This document shows, one piece after another, positions 49,997 to 59,350 of a stretch of DNA of 64,000 nucleotides. Positions within the stretch are counted from its first letter, which is position 1; each line of letters starts with the position of its first letter. Where the stretch lies: positions 62,001 through 126,000 of the forward strand of contig NZ_JAMOKO010000003.1 in NCBI RefSeq assembly GCF_023656745.1, written 5' to 3'. The DNA comes from Collinsella sp. BG-O-102. Lineage in GTDB: Bacteria; Actinomycetota; Coriobacteriia; Coriobacteriales; Coriobacteriaceae. A model generated the notes under the pieces. It did not search any database. It saw only the letters and a program-made list of their open reading frames with translations, and was not told the DNA's origin. Position numbers and translations under genes: made by a program.

Positions 49997-51904
49997 ATGG
50001 AACAGATTATCTTGAACATACTCGAGGCTCTGCGTCGCGGCGAGACCGTGGACGACAAGGCACTCGTCAAACTGATACATGCCGAGGCGCGCCGCGAGGG
50101 TGCCGACAAGCGCGATTTGGCCAAGCGCCGTCTGCTGCCGTTCTACCAGCGGGTTAAACGTGAGGAGCCGGCTCGGTGGGCTGCGTGGAATGTCAATTCC
50201 GATCTGGAACGTCAACTGCTGCAGGTGCTGCGTATGAAGCCGCGCCGCACGGCTTCGGGCGTGGCGACCATTACCGTCATCACCAAGCCCTGGCCGTGCT
50301 CGGGCGATTGCCTGTTTTGCCCCAACGACCTGCGCATGCCCAAGAGCTATCTGCACGCCGAGCCGGCATGCGCCCGTGCGGAGCAAAATTGCTTTGACCC
50401 GTATCTGCAGGTAAGCGCTCGTCTGACCGCGCTTTCGCAGATGGGGCATGCGACCGACAAGATAGAGCTCATTGTGCTCGGTGGCACCTGGAGCGACTAT
50501 CCGGAAGGCTATCAGACATGGTTTATGTCAGAGCTTTTCCGTGCGCTCAATGACGATGCCGTCGCCGGCGTGGCTGCCAACCCCATGTTGGCGCGTCCGG
50601 GCATCAGCCGTGCCGAGGCAGGGCGTCTACTCGATGACGCTCCTGCCGATGCCTTGCCGCCGGTGGTAACAGAACGCCGTGAGCGCTATCGGGCTGCCGG
50701 TATTGCGACCGACGAGGCCGAGCTTGCGAGCGGTGTTGCCGACGAGCAGGGGCGTGTGGATGCTGCCGTGGGTGGCTATAACCGCGCGGTGCGTCGTCTG
50801 TACGGTCCCGGTACGCCGTGGGGCGAGGTCGCCGAGTGGCAGACGACCACGATGGAGGAGCTTGAACGTCAGCAGCGCATCAACGAGACGGCGAAGCATC
50901 GCGTGGTGGGGCTCGTTATCGAGACGCGCCCCGATGCCGTGACGCCACAGGCGCTCACGCTCATTCGTCGCCTGGGCTGCACCAAGATTCAGATGGGCAT
51001 CCAAAGCCTTGACCAGCACCTGCTCGATATCAACGAGCGTCGCATTTCGGTGGCGCAGATCGAGCGGGCGTTTTCGCTTGCGCGTCTGTTTGGCTTTAAG
51101 ATCCACGCGCATTTTATGCTCAACTTGCTGGGCGCCACACCCGAGGGGGACAAGCGCGACTACGAGCACTTTATGACTGAGGGGGCCTTTATGCCCGACG
51201 AGGTCAAGGTCTACCCGTGTGCGCTCATCGAGGGCTCGCGTCTGGTGGGCTGCTACGAGCGCGGCGAGTGGCGCCCCTATACCGAGGAAGAACTGCTCGA
51301 CGTGCTGGCCGACGACATCGTGGTGACGCCGGCGTTCTGCCGTATCAGTCGCATGATCCGCGACTTTAGTTCCGACGACATCATGGTGGGCAACAAGAAG
51401 CCCAACCTGCGTCAGCTCGTTGAGAACCGCCTGGCTGCTCGGGGTGACGGTGCGACGGTGCGCGAGATTCGCTATCGCGAGATCAGTACGGCGGGTGCCG
51501 ACTTGGGTGAGCTATCTCTTGATGAGGAAGCGGCGTACGAGACGCCGGTGACTTACGAGCGCTTTTTGCAGTGGGTGACGCCGCAGGGCAAGATCGCGGG
51601 CTTTTTGCGCCTGTCGCTGCCCGACCATTCATTTGTTGCCGCGCATGCGGACGAGTTGCCGACGACGCCGGACGAGGCGATGATTCGCGAGGTGCACGTG
51701 TATGGCATGGCGGCACGCGTGGGTGACCAGGGCCAGGCGGCGCAGCATCACGGGTTGGGGCGTTTGCTCGTGGAGCGTGCGTGCGAGATTGCCCGAGATG
51801 CGGGCTATGCGCGCATCAACGTGATTAGCGCGATTGGCACACGCGAGTACTATCGCCATCTTGGATTTTATGACCATGGCCTTTATCTGCAAAAGGAGCT
51901 CTAG
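49997..51904 (+). CDS. Elp3-family radical SAM tRNA-modifying acetyltransferase
   Basis: The 635-residue protein has a radical SAM core with the cluster motif CSGDCLFC (about 95-102), KIQMGIQSLDQ and a C-terminal GNAT domain (IREVHVYG, then QHHGLGRLLVERA). Elp3 forms cm5U34 in tRNA anticodons using acetyl-CoA and SAM. An ~80-residue insert (about 195-275, Ala/Asp/Arg-rich) makes it longer than the usual ~550. The next gene starts right after its stop. No other Elongator subunit is present, as expected for bacterial Elp3. Confidence 0.92.
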   Translation: MEQIILNILEALRRGETVDDKALVKLIHAEARREGADKRDLAKRRLLPFYQRVKREEPARWAAWNVNSDLERQLLQVLRMKPRRTASGVATITVITKPWPCSGDCLFCPNDLRMPKSYLHAEPACARAEQNCFDPYLQVSARLTALSQMGHATDKIELIVLGGTWSDYPEGYQTWFMSELFRALNDDAVAGVAANPMLARPGISRAEAGRLLDDAPADALPPVVTERRERYRAAGIATDEAELASGVADEQGRVDAAVGGYNRAVRRLYGPGTPWGEVAEWQTTTMEELERQQRINETAKHRVVGLVIETRPDAVTPQALTLIRRLGCTKIQMGIQSLDQHLLDINERRISVAQIERAFSLARLFGFKIHAHFMLNLLGATPEGDKRDYEHFMTEGAFMPDEVKVYPCALIEGSRLVGCYERGEWRPYTEEELLDVLADDIVVTPAFCRISRMIRDFSSDDIMVGNKKPNLRQLVENRLAARGDGATVREIRYREISTAGADLGELSLDEEAAYETPVTYERFLQWVTPQGKIAGFLRLSLPDHSFVAAHADELPTTPDEAMIREVHVYGMAARVGDQGQAAQHHGLGRLLVERACEIARDAGYARINVISAIGTREYYRHLGFYDHGLYLQKEL

Positions 51905-52783
51905 ATGAACAAGCCGAGTGTTTCTGCCGGCGTCGTTGCCGGCGTTGCTCTGGGAGCCGCGGCGCTTGGTGCGGCCGCTGTCGCTGTTCGTGCTGCCTGT
52001 CTGCAGGTTGCGCGAACCCGCAATGGGTTGGCGCGCGTGAAACGCGTGCACGATGAGGGCGGCGATGAGATTCGCGTGCTCGTGCAGGGCGGCGTCTACC
52101 AAAGCGCAAGCTATGTTGGCGATCGTTGGGCAGAGCCCGTCTTTGCGTATTATCGTGCATTTGACGATGTGTTTGAGGCCGAGGACGCAATGCGTGACGC
52201 TTATGGTCACGGTATCGACCGTACGCTTATGCTGGGCGGCGGTGGGTTTGCCTATCCCAAGTTCGCGCTGATGTCGCACGAGAGCTTGCGCATGGACGTC
52301 ATTGAGTACGATGCCGAGATTACGCGCCTGGCGCGCCGTTGGTTCTACCTGGACGAGCTGGAGCGCGTGGTGGGCGACCGCTTGCGGGTGATTACCGCTG
52401 AGGCTCGCTCATATCTGGGCGTGACGAGTGTGGGCCATCGTCGCTACGACGTGGTCGTGAGCGATTGCTTTGGCGGTGCCGAGCCCGTACGCGAGCTGGC
52501 GACGGTTGAGGCGTTGCGTTTGGTGCGGGGCAGCCTAAATGTCGGTGGCGTCTACGTTGCCAATATCGTGAGTGCAAACGAGGGGAGCGATGTGGCGTTC
52601 CTGCGCGATTGCGTTGCCACGGCACTCGAGGTGTTCGCTCGCGCCTGGATGGTGCCTTGTGGCGATACGGAGTTCGGCGGCGAGGAGAATTATCTACTCA
52701 TCGCCAGCGACGGCGACTACGCCTTTGCCGAAGCTGTGCCCTTCGACACCGACTTCCTCGGCACCGTCCTTCACGACAAGTAA
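51905..52783 (+). CDS. Spermidine synthase-like methyltransferase-fold protein with N-terminal anchor
   Basis: The 292-residue protein has a hydrophobic N-terminus (about 7-32) and a SpeE-like Rossmann domain: LMLGGGGFAYPK, DVIEYDAEI and VVVSDCFGG. It lacks an obvious polyamine-synthase catalytic signature and has low length, so the true substrate is uncertain. The ATG at 51905 directly follows the elp3 stop, with the ribosome binding site AAAGGAG inside the elp3 end, so the two are translationally linked. Confidence 0.75.
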   Translation: MNKPSVSAGVVAGVALGAAALGAAAVAVRAACLQVARTRNGLARVKRVHDEGGDEIRVLVQGGVYQSASYVGDRWAEPVFAYYRAFDDVFEAEDAMRDAYGHGIDRTLMLGGGGFAYPKFALMSHESLRMDVIEYDAEITRLARRWFYLDELERVVGDRLRVITAEARSYLGVTSVGHRRYDVVVSDCFGGAEPVRELATVEALRLVRGSLNVGGVYVANIVSANEGSDVAFLRDCVATALEVFARAWMVPCGDTEFGGEENYLLIASDGDYAFAEAVPFDTDFLGTVLHDK

Positions 52784-52809
52784 GTCTCTCCGTCCCAAAA
52801 AGACTGGTC

Positions 52810-55254
52810 TTAGGCGTGGTCGCGCCAGCTGCGGACACGCTGCTTCATGCCTTCGATGTCGAGCACACCTTCGGCGAAGCCTTTGCGCACGAGCTCTTCG
52901 GGAACAAACTCGTCGTACCGATCAAAGTAAGGTACCTCGCCGGGATAGACGAGCTCGATGGGGTCGAAGTCCTTTTCGGCCTCGGCTGCGAGCACCTCAA
53001 AGAACGTCTCCTTGTCGGCCTTCATCTTGAACTGCATAAAGTATGGACGCGACGAATCGAGCCCGCGAAGGCCCAGCTTTGCGGCGCATTTAATCTTAAG
53101 CAAGCGCTCGAGCGCCAAAAAGGCGTAGCTGCCCAGCCAGGGGAAGAGCACCCAGGTGTCGCCGCCCAGGTTAATGAGCGGCTTGGCCCCCGCGCCCGAA
53201 ATCTCGGCCGTATGGCGAGCCTGTGCAAGACGTGCCCGTGCGTTGCCCATGAGATACGGATATGCCGCATGCTCGTTGAGCGCTTTGCGCATGCGCTCGA
53301 GTACATGCGTATTGATGTCTCCGGGGCAGTCGCCAAAGTAGGCCGGCACCCGGCCCTTGACCTGCGTGGCAAAGACAGTGTGGCGCTTCCAGTCCACTTC
53401 CTCGACAATCCAGCAGTGTCCGGCGATGGCGATGCGCTCACCGGGCGGGGGCGGATTGACGATCGTGCCCAGCTCGGCCGACTCGCTGCGAACGGTGAAC
53501 TCCTCGTTTTCCTGGAACACGGCGTAGAACTTAAAGTTGTTGATGATGCGCTCGCCCGCGAGACCCACGATCAGCCCGCCGCCCTCGGTGACCTGGATGT
53601 GGTCGATCTTGATGAGGTGGCGCAGCAGTACGCGATAGTCATCGGCTGAGACGCGGTGGAAATAACTGAGCGTGAGCACGCGTTGGGCAAGTTCGGCCGG
53701 CGTGAGCTCGCCGGTGCTGGCGAGGGTCGACATAGTCTGGTGATAGAGCAGGCTGTAGGGGAGTCGATCGAGCTCGGGCGGCTCGACCCACTTTTCCTCG
53801 CGATAGAGTTGTACGAGCGCGATACCCTGCAGGAGCTTCCAGGGAATGGTTTCGGGCATCATCGTGCGCGGCTCGGGTTCTTCCTCGCGCATGACAAACC
53901 ACATCTCGGGCGGAAGGTCGCGGCGTCCCGTGCGCCCCATGCGCTGCAAAAAGGAGCTGACGGTAAACGGCGCGTCAATCTGGAAGGCGCGCTCCAGGCG
54001 GCCGATATCGATACCGAGCTCCAGCGTAGAGGTGGTGACGGTTGTCTGCGTCTGCTCCTCGTCGCGCATGAGCTCCTCGGCCGTCTCGCGCAGCGATGCC
54101 GAAAGGTTGCCGTGATGGATTAGAAAGCGGTCGGGCTCGTGTCGACTTTCGCAGTAGCTGCGCAGCATGGAGCACACGGCCTCTGCCTCCTCGCGCGAGT
54201 TGGCAAAGACCAGGCACTTGCGGCCGCGCGTATGCTCAAAGATATAGCCCATACCGGGGTCGGCGTTGTCGGGCGCCGTGTCGGTGGGGTTGAGAAGCGC
54301 CTGCTCGGTCGCTCGTGGGATGTCGACTTCGCCCTCGGGGGCCGAGGAAGTGCGACGGTCTTTGGGAGCGGCCTTGCCCCGTGCCCGCTCACGACGTTGA
54401 CGGCGCTCCTCTTGTGTGAGCTGCCCGCTGTGACGCATGTCTTGGGCGCCGGCGGGCAGTGCCGTGGGCGCCACCGCCTCGATGCGCTCGCATGCGAGCA
54501 CTTCGGCTTCCTGCGGACCTGTACTCGCGAATCCTCGCTGCTGCGCCTGGGGACCCGAGTTGTAGAAGTGCTCCATGGAGATGCGCCACACGCGGCGCGG
54601 CTCCTCAAAACGTGGGATGACGCAGTTGCGTCCCGTCCCCTGCGACAGGAAGGCGCCCGTGCGCTCGGGGTCGCCGATGGTTGCTGACAGACCGATGCGG
54701 CGGGGCTGCACGCCTGCCATGCGCGAGAGCCGCTCGATAAGGCAGAGCGTCTGCCCGCCGCGGTCGCCGCGCATGAGCGAATGGACTTCGTCGATAACCA
54801 CATAGCGCAGGTCGCAGAACATACGAGGGATTGCCATGTGCTTATGGATCAGGAGCGCCTCGAGTGACTCGGGCGTAATCTGCAAGATGCCGCTCGGTTT
54901 TTTGATGAGCTTAGCCTTGTGCGACTGCGAGACATCGCCATGCCAGTGCCAGACAGGGATATCGGCTTCTTCGCACAGGTCGTTGAGGCGGACGAATTGG
55001 TCATTGATGAGCGCCTTGAGGGGGCCAATGTAGAGGGCGCCCACGCTTGCGGGCGGTCTCTCCCAAAACTCGGTCAGGATGGGAAAAAAGGCTGCCTCGG
55101 TTTTGCCGGAAGCCGTGGATGCCGTCAGGAGCACATTGTCTTGCGTGTTAAAGATGGCATCTGCCGCCGCAACCTGGATAGAGCGCAAGCTCTCCCAATC
55201 GTGGGAGTAGATGAAGTCTTGGATAAACGGGGCGTAGCGGTCAAAGGCGTTCAC
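52810..55254 (-). CDS. Lhr-like DEAD/DEAH helicase (BrxHI-like) of the TerB/ATPase/helicase trio
   Basis: The 814-residue SF2 helicase has STASGKTEA (about 44-52), DEVHS, SATIGD and MGRTGRR, with a Lhr-type C-terminal region. A charged, low-complexity insert (about 265-330) lies between the two RecA-like domains. The GTG at 55254 follows GAGGAGG. It is downstream of the BrxD-like ATPase and TerB-N genes on the same strand. In BREX type 2 a BrxD ATPase and a Lhr-like BrxHI also pair up, but the other BREX genes are absent here. Confidence 0.87.
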   Translation of the reverse strand: MNAFDRYAPFIQDFIYSHDWESLRSIQVAAADAIFNTQDNVLLTASTASGKTEAAFFPILTEFWERPPASVGALYIGPLKALINDQFVRLNDLCEEADIPVWHWHGDVSQSHKAKLIKKPSGILQITPESLEALLIHKHMAIPRMFCDLRYVVIDEVHSLMRGDRGGQTLCLIERLSRMAGVQPRRIGLSATIGDPERTGAFLSQGTGRNCVIPRFEEPRRVWRISMEHFYNSGPQAQQRGFASTGPQEAEVLACERIEAVAPTALPAGAQDMRHSGQLTQEERRQRRERARGKAAPKDRRTSSAPEGEVDIPRATEQALLNPTDTAPDNADPGMGYIFEHTRGRKCLVFANSREEAEAVCSMLRSYCESRHEPDRFLIHHGNLSASLRETAEELMRDEEQTQTTVTTSTLELGIDIGRLERAFQIDAPFTVSSFLQRMGRTGRRDLPPEMWFVMREEEPEPRTMMPETIPWKLLQGIALVQLYREEKWVEPPELDRLPYSLLYHQTMSTLASTGELTPAELAQRVLTLSYFHRVSADDYRVLLRHLIKIDHIQVTEGGGLIVGLAGERIINNFKFYAVFQENEEFTVRSESAELGTIVNPPPPGERIAIAGHCWIVEEVDWKRHTVFATQVKGRVPAYFGDCPGDINTHVLERMRKALNEHAAYPYLMGNARARLAQARHTAEISGAGAKPLINLGGDTWVLFPWLGSYAFLALERLLKIKCAAKLGLRGLDSSRPYFMQFKMKADKETFFEVLAAEAEKDFDPIELVYPGEVPYFDRYDEFVPEELVRKGFAEGVLDIEGMKQRVRSWRDHA

Positions 55255-55335
55255 GGGGCCTCCTCTCAAAAACGAATCTCTCAACGCGGCTGGCAACGGC
55301 TTGCTGCATTACAGTCTCAACGTTCGCCCAGATAA

Positions 55336-55372
55336 AACCTGCCAAAATAAACCTGTCCCTTTTTGGCAGGTT
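55336..55372 (-). repeat. GGGACAG-loop hairpin (copy 8) overlapping the ATPase stop
   Basis: A perfect 12-bp stem, AACCTGCCAAAA with its complement, closes a 13-nt loop containing AGGGACAGG on the minus strand. The ATPase stop codon (55371-55373) overlaps its end. It lies inside the operon between ATPase and helicase. Confidence 0.82.
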
Positions 55373-56675
55373 AGATGGTGAATTCGGCGAAGTTACGGTC
55401 GCCGCCTGCGGTGCCGGTGTCGCCTGTTGCTGCTGCCGGCACCAGCGCGTCGCCGCCGACGCTTTGCAGCAGCTCGGCTACGTTGGCGTCGGGGTTCTGG
55501 CATAGGATGTCGAGCAGCTCGATAAAGTCGCGAATGACTTCACGCGGCGTCAGATGTGTGTCGGCTCCCACACGACCGAACTCGATCTTGAGGAAGTCCA
55601 CCAAGTCGTTCTCGGTAAGCGTGGGCGTCCAGCCAAAGTAGCCGGCGTGAATTTGCATGAGTTTTTCGATCAGCACCAGCAGCTCCTCGTAGGTGAGTGG
55701 CTGCAGACGGATGATGGGCGCGAGCATGTCCTTAAGGTCCTCGCGTGCAAAGCGGCCTTGAGCGAGTCGGCTGCGCAGGGCCTCGTAGGAGAACACGCCG
55801 CGGCGGCGGTCTTCGATGGAGGTTGGCGTGCCGCCCATGATCATGCCCAGGTACTGCGCCTTGCCCTGGAGTGTGTCGTTGTACATGGTCAGGATCTTCT
55901 CGTAGTTGTACTGGCGCGTGATCGCGTTGGGAATCTTATACAGATTCACGAGCTCGTCGATGAGCACCAGCATGCCCTTGTATCCGCTGCAGACCAAAAA
56001 GCGTGCAATGAGCTTAACGTAGTCGTACCAGTCGTCATCGCTGATGATGGTCGAGGAGCCCAGCTCAGCGCGTGCCTCGCTCTTGGTGCGGTACTCGCCG
56101 CGAATCCATTTGGTCACGCGGCTCATGGCTTCTTCGTCGCCCTCGGATACGGCCGTGCGATAGCGGCGGAGCATGCGGGTGAAGTCGAAGCCGTGGACCA
56201 TTTCCTCGAGCGGGGCCAGTTGGGCATTGACGACCGACTCGTCGACGTCGGCGTACGAGGCGACCCAGCGATCAAGAATAAGGTTGAGCGCACCGCCCTC
56301 GGGGCGCGTCTTGGTCGATATATTGCGTATGAGCTCGCGGTAGGTGGCAAGGCCCTGCCCCTGCCCGCCCTGCAGACGGCGCTCGGGGGATAAGTCTGCA
56401 TCGGCGACGACGAATCCCTCACCCATGGCGTGCGTGCGGATGGTCTGGAGCAAAAAGCTCTTGCCGGCGCCGTAACGACCGACCAGAAAGCGGAAGCTCG
56501 CACCACCGTCGGCGATGAGACTCAGATCGGTGAGCAGGGCGCGGATCTCGACCTCGCGCCCTACGGTAATGTAGGGAAGGCCGATGCGCGGGACCACGCC
56601 GCCCTTGAGCGAGTTGAGAATGACGGCAGCGACGCGCTTGGGCACGCGGGGTGCTGCGGATGCGGTATCACTCAT
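55371..56675 (-). CDS. BrxD-like P-loop ATPase (DUF2791 family)
   Basis: The 434-residue protein has Walker A GRYGAGKS (about 66-73), Walker B GMLVLIDELVNLY (about 233-245) and the arrangement YNDTLQGKAQYLGMIMGGTP typical of DUF2791/BrxD proteins. The ATG at 56675 overlaps the TerB-N gene end by 8 bp, so they are translationally coupled. BrxD proteins belong to BREX type 2 defence, but this trio also occurs without BREX. Probably loads or powers the Lhr helicase; that is inference. Confidence 0.85.
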   Translation of the reverse strand: MSDTASAAPRVPKRVAAVILNSLKGGVVPRIGLPYITVGREVEIRALLTDLSLIADGGASFRFLVGRYGAGKSFLLQTIRTHAMGEGFVVADADLSPERRLQGGQGQGLATYRELIRNISTKTRPEGGALNLILDRWVASYADVDESVVNAQLAPLEEMVHGFDFTRMLRRYRTAVSEGDEEAMSRVTKWIRGEYRTKSEARAELGSSTIISDDDWYDYVKLIARFLVCSGYKGMLVLIDELVNLYKIPNAITRQYNYEKILTMYNDTLQGKAQYLGMIMGGTPTSIEDRRRGVFSYEALRSRLAQGRFAREDLKDMLAPIIRLQPLTYEELLVLIEKLMQIHAGYFGWTPTLTENDLVDFLKIEFGRVGADTHLTPREVIRDFIELLDILCQNPDANVAELLQSVGGDALVPAAATGDTGTAGGDRNFAEFTI

Positions 56676-58428
56676 GGTCTAGGTATCCTCTCACGTCTGC
56701 TTCGTAGTCCTCAATAATCTGCGGCCCTGCCGCGCTAAATTCAATTACGGTGTCGCCCACCAGGTCAAAGAGCGCCTCGTTGATGGTATCGACGAGCATG
56801 TCCTCGCTCTGTCCCGATTGCACTACCGCCGATTCCGCCTGTACTGCGTTGTGCTCGAGCAGCGCGCGGAGATAGGCGTCTGCGGCAGGCGTGAGTTCGT
56901 TCGTGGCGTCAGCGGGCGCAACAGCTGCGAACGCGGGCGTCGGCGCGAGAAGCGGTGCCACGACACCAAACTGTTCGGTGGATATGGTTGGCTCGTCGGT
57001 CTCGTCCTGCCGAATGGGTGCCGCGACCGCCTCGACAATCGCGTCGGCTACGGGCTCGGCTTCCGGTTGCCCTGAGTCCGCTGCCTCGGCTTCCACAGGT
57101 GCGCCGTCCTCGCGCTCTTCGTCGATTAAAAGTGCTTCGCGCGTTTGCGCAGCGGCGCTCCGAATGTGCCCCAGCTGACTCAGATCGATATCGATCTTGA
57201 CGGGCTGGTGTGCGGCGTCCCACGAAAGCCATGCCATGATCTCGTCATCGATAATCTTGGCCAGATATTTGGGGACCTTTTCTTCCTTAAGGGGATGGGC
57301 GGGGTCCAGCGCCAGGCGCAGGCGTTGGTCGCAGGCGCGCATCATTTCACCGAGCTTGCTGCTCTTTTGCCTACTACCATGGATACGCATACATTCCCAA
57401 AAGCCGTTTTGGCAACGGTAGATGTGGATGGGATCCAGGCGGTATTCGCAGTCCTCGTGGCGCTCGGGCGCAAAGAATACGGCCGAGGCAAACATGGTGT
57501 AGGGCATGGCCGTCTCCTCCCCAAACAAGCTCGCTACGATGCCGGTCTTTCGGTGCGTGTCATAGTAGCGCGCCATGCGGACATACACGGCGCATGCCAC
57601 GTGGCGCAGATCGCGGTGGTGGCTGCGGTCGAGCCGCGAGTTACTTAGGTTGTACGTGGAGAGGGCGTTGATGGCGGCCATGAGTCGCTCCTCGCGCACC
57701 TCATCGGGCGGAAGGGGGAGCGTGGGCTCGGAGGTTTTGCGACGTTTGGGGGTCTGGTCGGACGGTGCCGGTGCCGGTACAAGGTCTCGTGCCGCGCGCC
57801 GCAGCTCGATAAGGGCGTTATCGAACATGACGGTTTTAGAGTCGCGGAGCAGCTTGGGGTCGAGCCCATGGAATACGGCGTAATCCTGCAACCACACGCG
57901 TGCAAACCGATCAATGCCGGGCTCGAAGGCGCGATAGACATCCCAAAAGGCCTTGATCTTGTTAAAACCGTCGAGCGGGTCATCTACGCCAATGCCGCAA
58001 ATCAGCTCATAGAGATACAGAAAGGCAAAGGACGTAGACGTTTCCTCGACGGTTCCGCGGCGCACTTGGGCACGCCAGGTAAAGTAGCCGCGCAGCTGCC
58101 GGTCGCTCATGGCGTTGTAGGTGGGAAAGTACGACTTAAAGGTGCCGTTGTAGGGACAGTCGTCCTCAAAGTCGGCCATCAGCAGGCCCTGGCGGTAAAA
58201 AAGCTCGGCTTCCGAAAGCCAGCGGCCCGCACCGCCCTTGGGGTCATCCTGCCAGCGCGATATCTCGCGCATTTTACGGTACTGGTCGGGGAGGAAATTC
58301 TGCATCTGTCGGCCGGTTTTGAGAATCGGCTCGTCTGCGTAGACTTCATGTGAGAAGCGGGCAGACTGATGGGTCCGGGCCTCGGCCATAATGCGCTCGA
58401 TGAGCATCTTGATGTCCTGGTCGGCCAC
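56668..58428 (-). CDS. TerB-N/TerB-C domain protein, first gene of the trio
   Basis: The 586-residue protein has a TerB-N domain in its first half (RWLSEAELFYRQGLLMADFE, YFPTYNAMSDRQLRGYFTWRAQVR, SFAFLYLYELI) and a TerB-C-like end (about 515-586). The stretch between (about 440-510) is acidic and probably disordered. TerB-N/TerB-C proteins are associated with stress and phage-defence islands of uncertain biochemistry. The GTG at 58428 follows GAGGAGG. Confidence 0.83.
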   Translation of the reverse strand: MADQDIKMLIERIMAEARTHQSARFSHEVYADEPILKTGRQMQNFLPDQYRKMREISRWQDDPKGGAGRWLSEAELFYRQGLLMADFEDDCPYNGTFKSYFPTYNAMSDRQLRGYFTWRAQVRRGTVEETSTSFAFLYLYELICGIGVDDPLDGFNKIKAFWDVYRAFEPGIDRFARVWLQDYAVFHGLDPKLLRDSKTVMFDNALIELRRAARDLVPAPAPSDQTPKRRKTSEPTLPLPPDEVREERLMAAINALSTYNLSNSRLDRSHHRDLRHVACAVYVRMARYYDTHRKTGIVASLFGEETAMPYTMFASAVFFAPERHEDCEYRLDPIHIYRCQNGFWECMRIHGSRQKSSKLGEMMRACDQRLRLALDPAHPLKEEKVPKYLAKIIDDEIMAWLSWDAAHQPVKIDIDLSQLGHIRSAAAQTREALLIDEEREDGAPVEAEAADSGQPEAEPVADAIVEAVAAPIRQDETDEPTISTEQFGVVAPLLAPTPAFAAVAPADATNELTPAADAYLRALLEHNAVQAESAVVQSGQSEDMLVDTINEALFDLVGDTVIEFSAAGPQIIEDYEADVRGYLDHE

Positions 58429-58515
58429 CGCTCCTCCTCTCGAACGCAGCTACGGTGACCTCATATCATAGCACAGCATCAAACAGGTGTTCGAGATACC
58501 GCTGCGTTGATAGAT

Positions 58516-59232
58516 TTAGAACAGGAGGGCGTAGATGACGGCGATGACGACGGAGGGGAGCATATTGGCCGTGCGGAAGGTCTGAGGACGGATGAGGTTG
58601 ACGCCGACGCAGAAGATGAGCATGGAGCCTACGAGCGAAAGGCTGTTGAGGGCTGCTGTGGTCATGATGGGGGAGAGCGCGCCGGCAAACAACGTGATCG
58701 TCCCCTGGAACACGGCTACGGGCAGGGCCGAGAAGATGCAGCCGCGTCCGAGCGACGCCGTCATGGTGCAGACGATGATGCAGTCCAGTGCGCCTTTCAG
58801 GGCAAGCGTTGACCAGTCGCCGAGCAGGCCGTCCTGGATCGATCCCACAATTGCCATGGCGCCGATACACACGGTGAGTGAAGTCGAGACAAAAGCGTTG
58901 GTGAACTCGTTATCGCCCTCACTGCCGGTCTTGCGCTTGAGCCATTCGCCAAGGTTCTCGATGGCGGCTTCCAAGTTGACGGCCTCGCCGATGAGCGAAC
59001 CGAGCGCAAATGAGACGATGAGCATGGTGGTGCCGGTGGTCGCTAGCGCCTTCCCATCGATAAGGAGCATCTTTTGCATGGTGCCGCCAAGGCCGATAAA
59101 CAGGACGCACAGCCCCGATGCTTTCATGAGTGTGTCTTGGATGCGCGGTGTGATGAAGCGGCCGCCCGCTAATCCCAAAAGACCGCCCGCAACTAAAAGC
59201 ACAACGTTGATGATTGTTCCCAAGCCCGGCAT
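58516..59232 (-). CDS. DUF554 membrane protein
   Basis: The 238-residue protein has about seven hydrophobic segments, opening with GLGTIINVVLLVAGGLLGLAGG and including GEAVNLEAAIENLGEWLK in a cytosolic loop, which matches the DUF554 (YdfK-like) family. The function of this family is unknown; a transport role is assumed. The ATG at 59232 follows AGGAGGG. The upstream frame extension lacks a ribosome binding site. Confidence 0.88.
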   Translation of the reverse strand: MPGLGTIINVVLLVAGGLLGLAGGRFITPRIQDTLMKASGLCVLFIGLGGTMQKMLLIDGKALATTGTTMLIVSFALGSLIGEAVNLEAAIENLGEWLKRKTGSEGDNEFTNAFVSTSLTVCIGAMAIVGSIQDGLLGDWSTLALKGALDCIIVCTMTASLGRGCIFSALPVAVFQGTITLFAGALSPIMTTAALNSLSLVGSMLIFCVGVNLIRPQTFRTANMLPSVVIAVIYALLF

Positions 59233-59350
59233 GAGCCCTCCTGTATTGATGCCAACGTGGCAATCGTAGCAGAACGAAATGCGAGGCACATCGCGACTCA
59301 TCTAATACGTTATATAAGTGGTGTTAGGAATGATGTGCAGCATTTAAGCC

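Noticed and set aside
52810-58428. Complete BREX type 2 locus
   Set aside because: PglX, PglZ, PglW and PglY are missing; only BrxD- and BrxHI-like proteins with a TerB-N partner are present.
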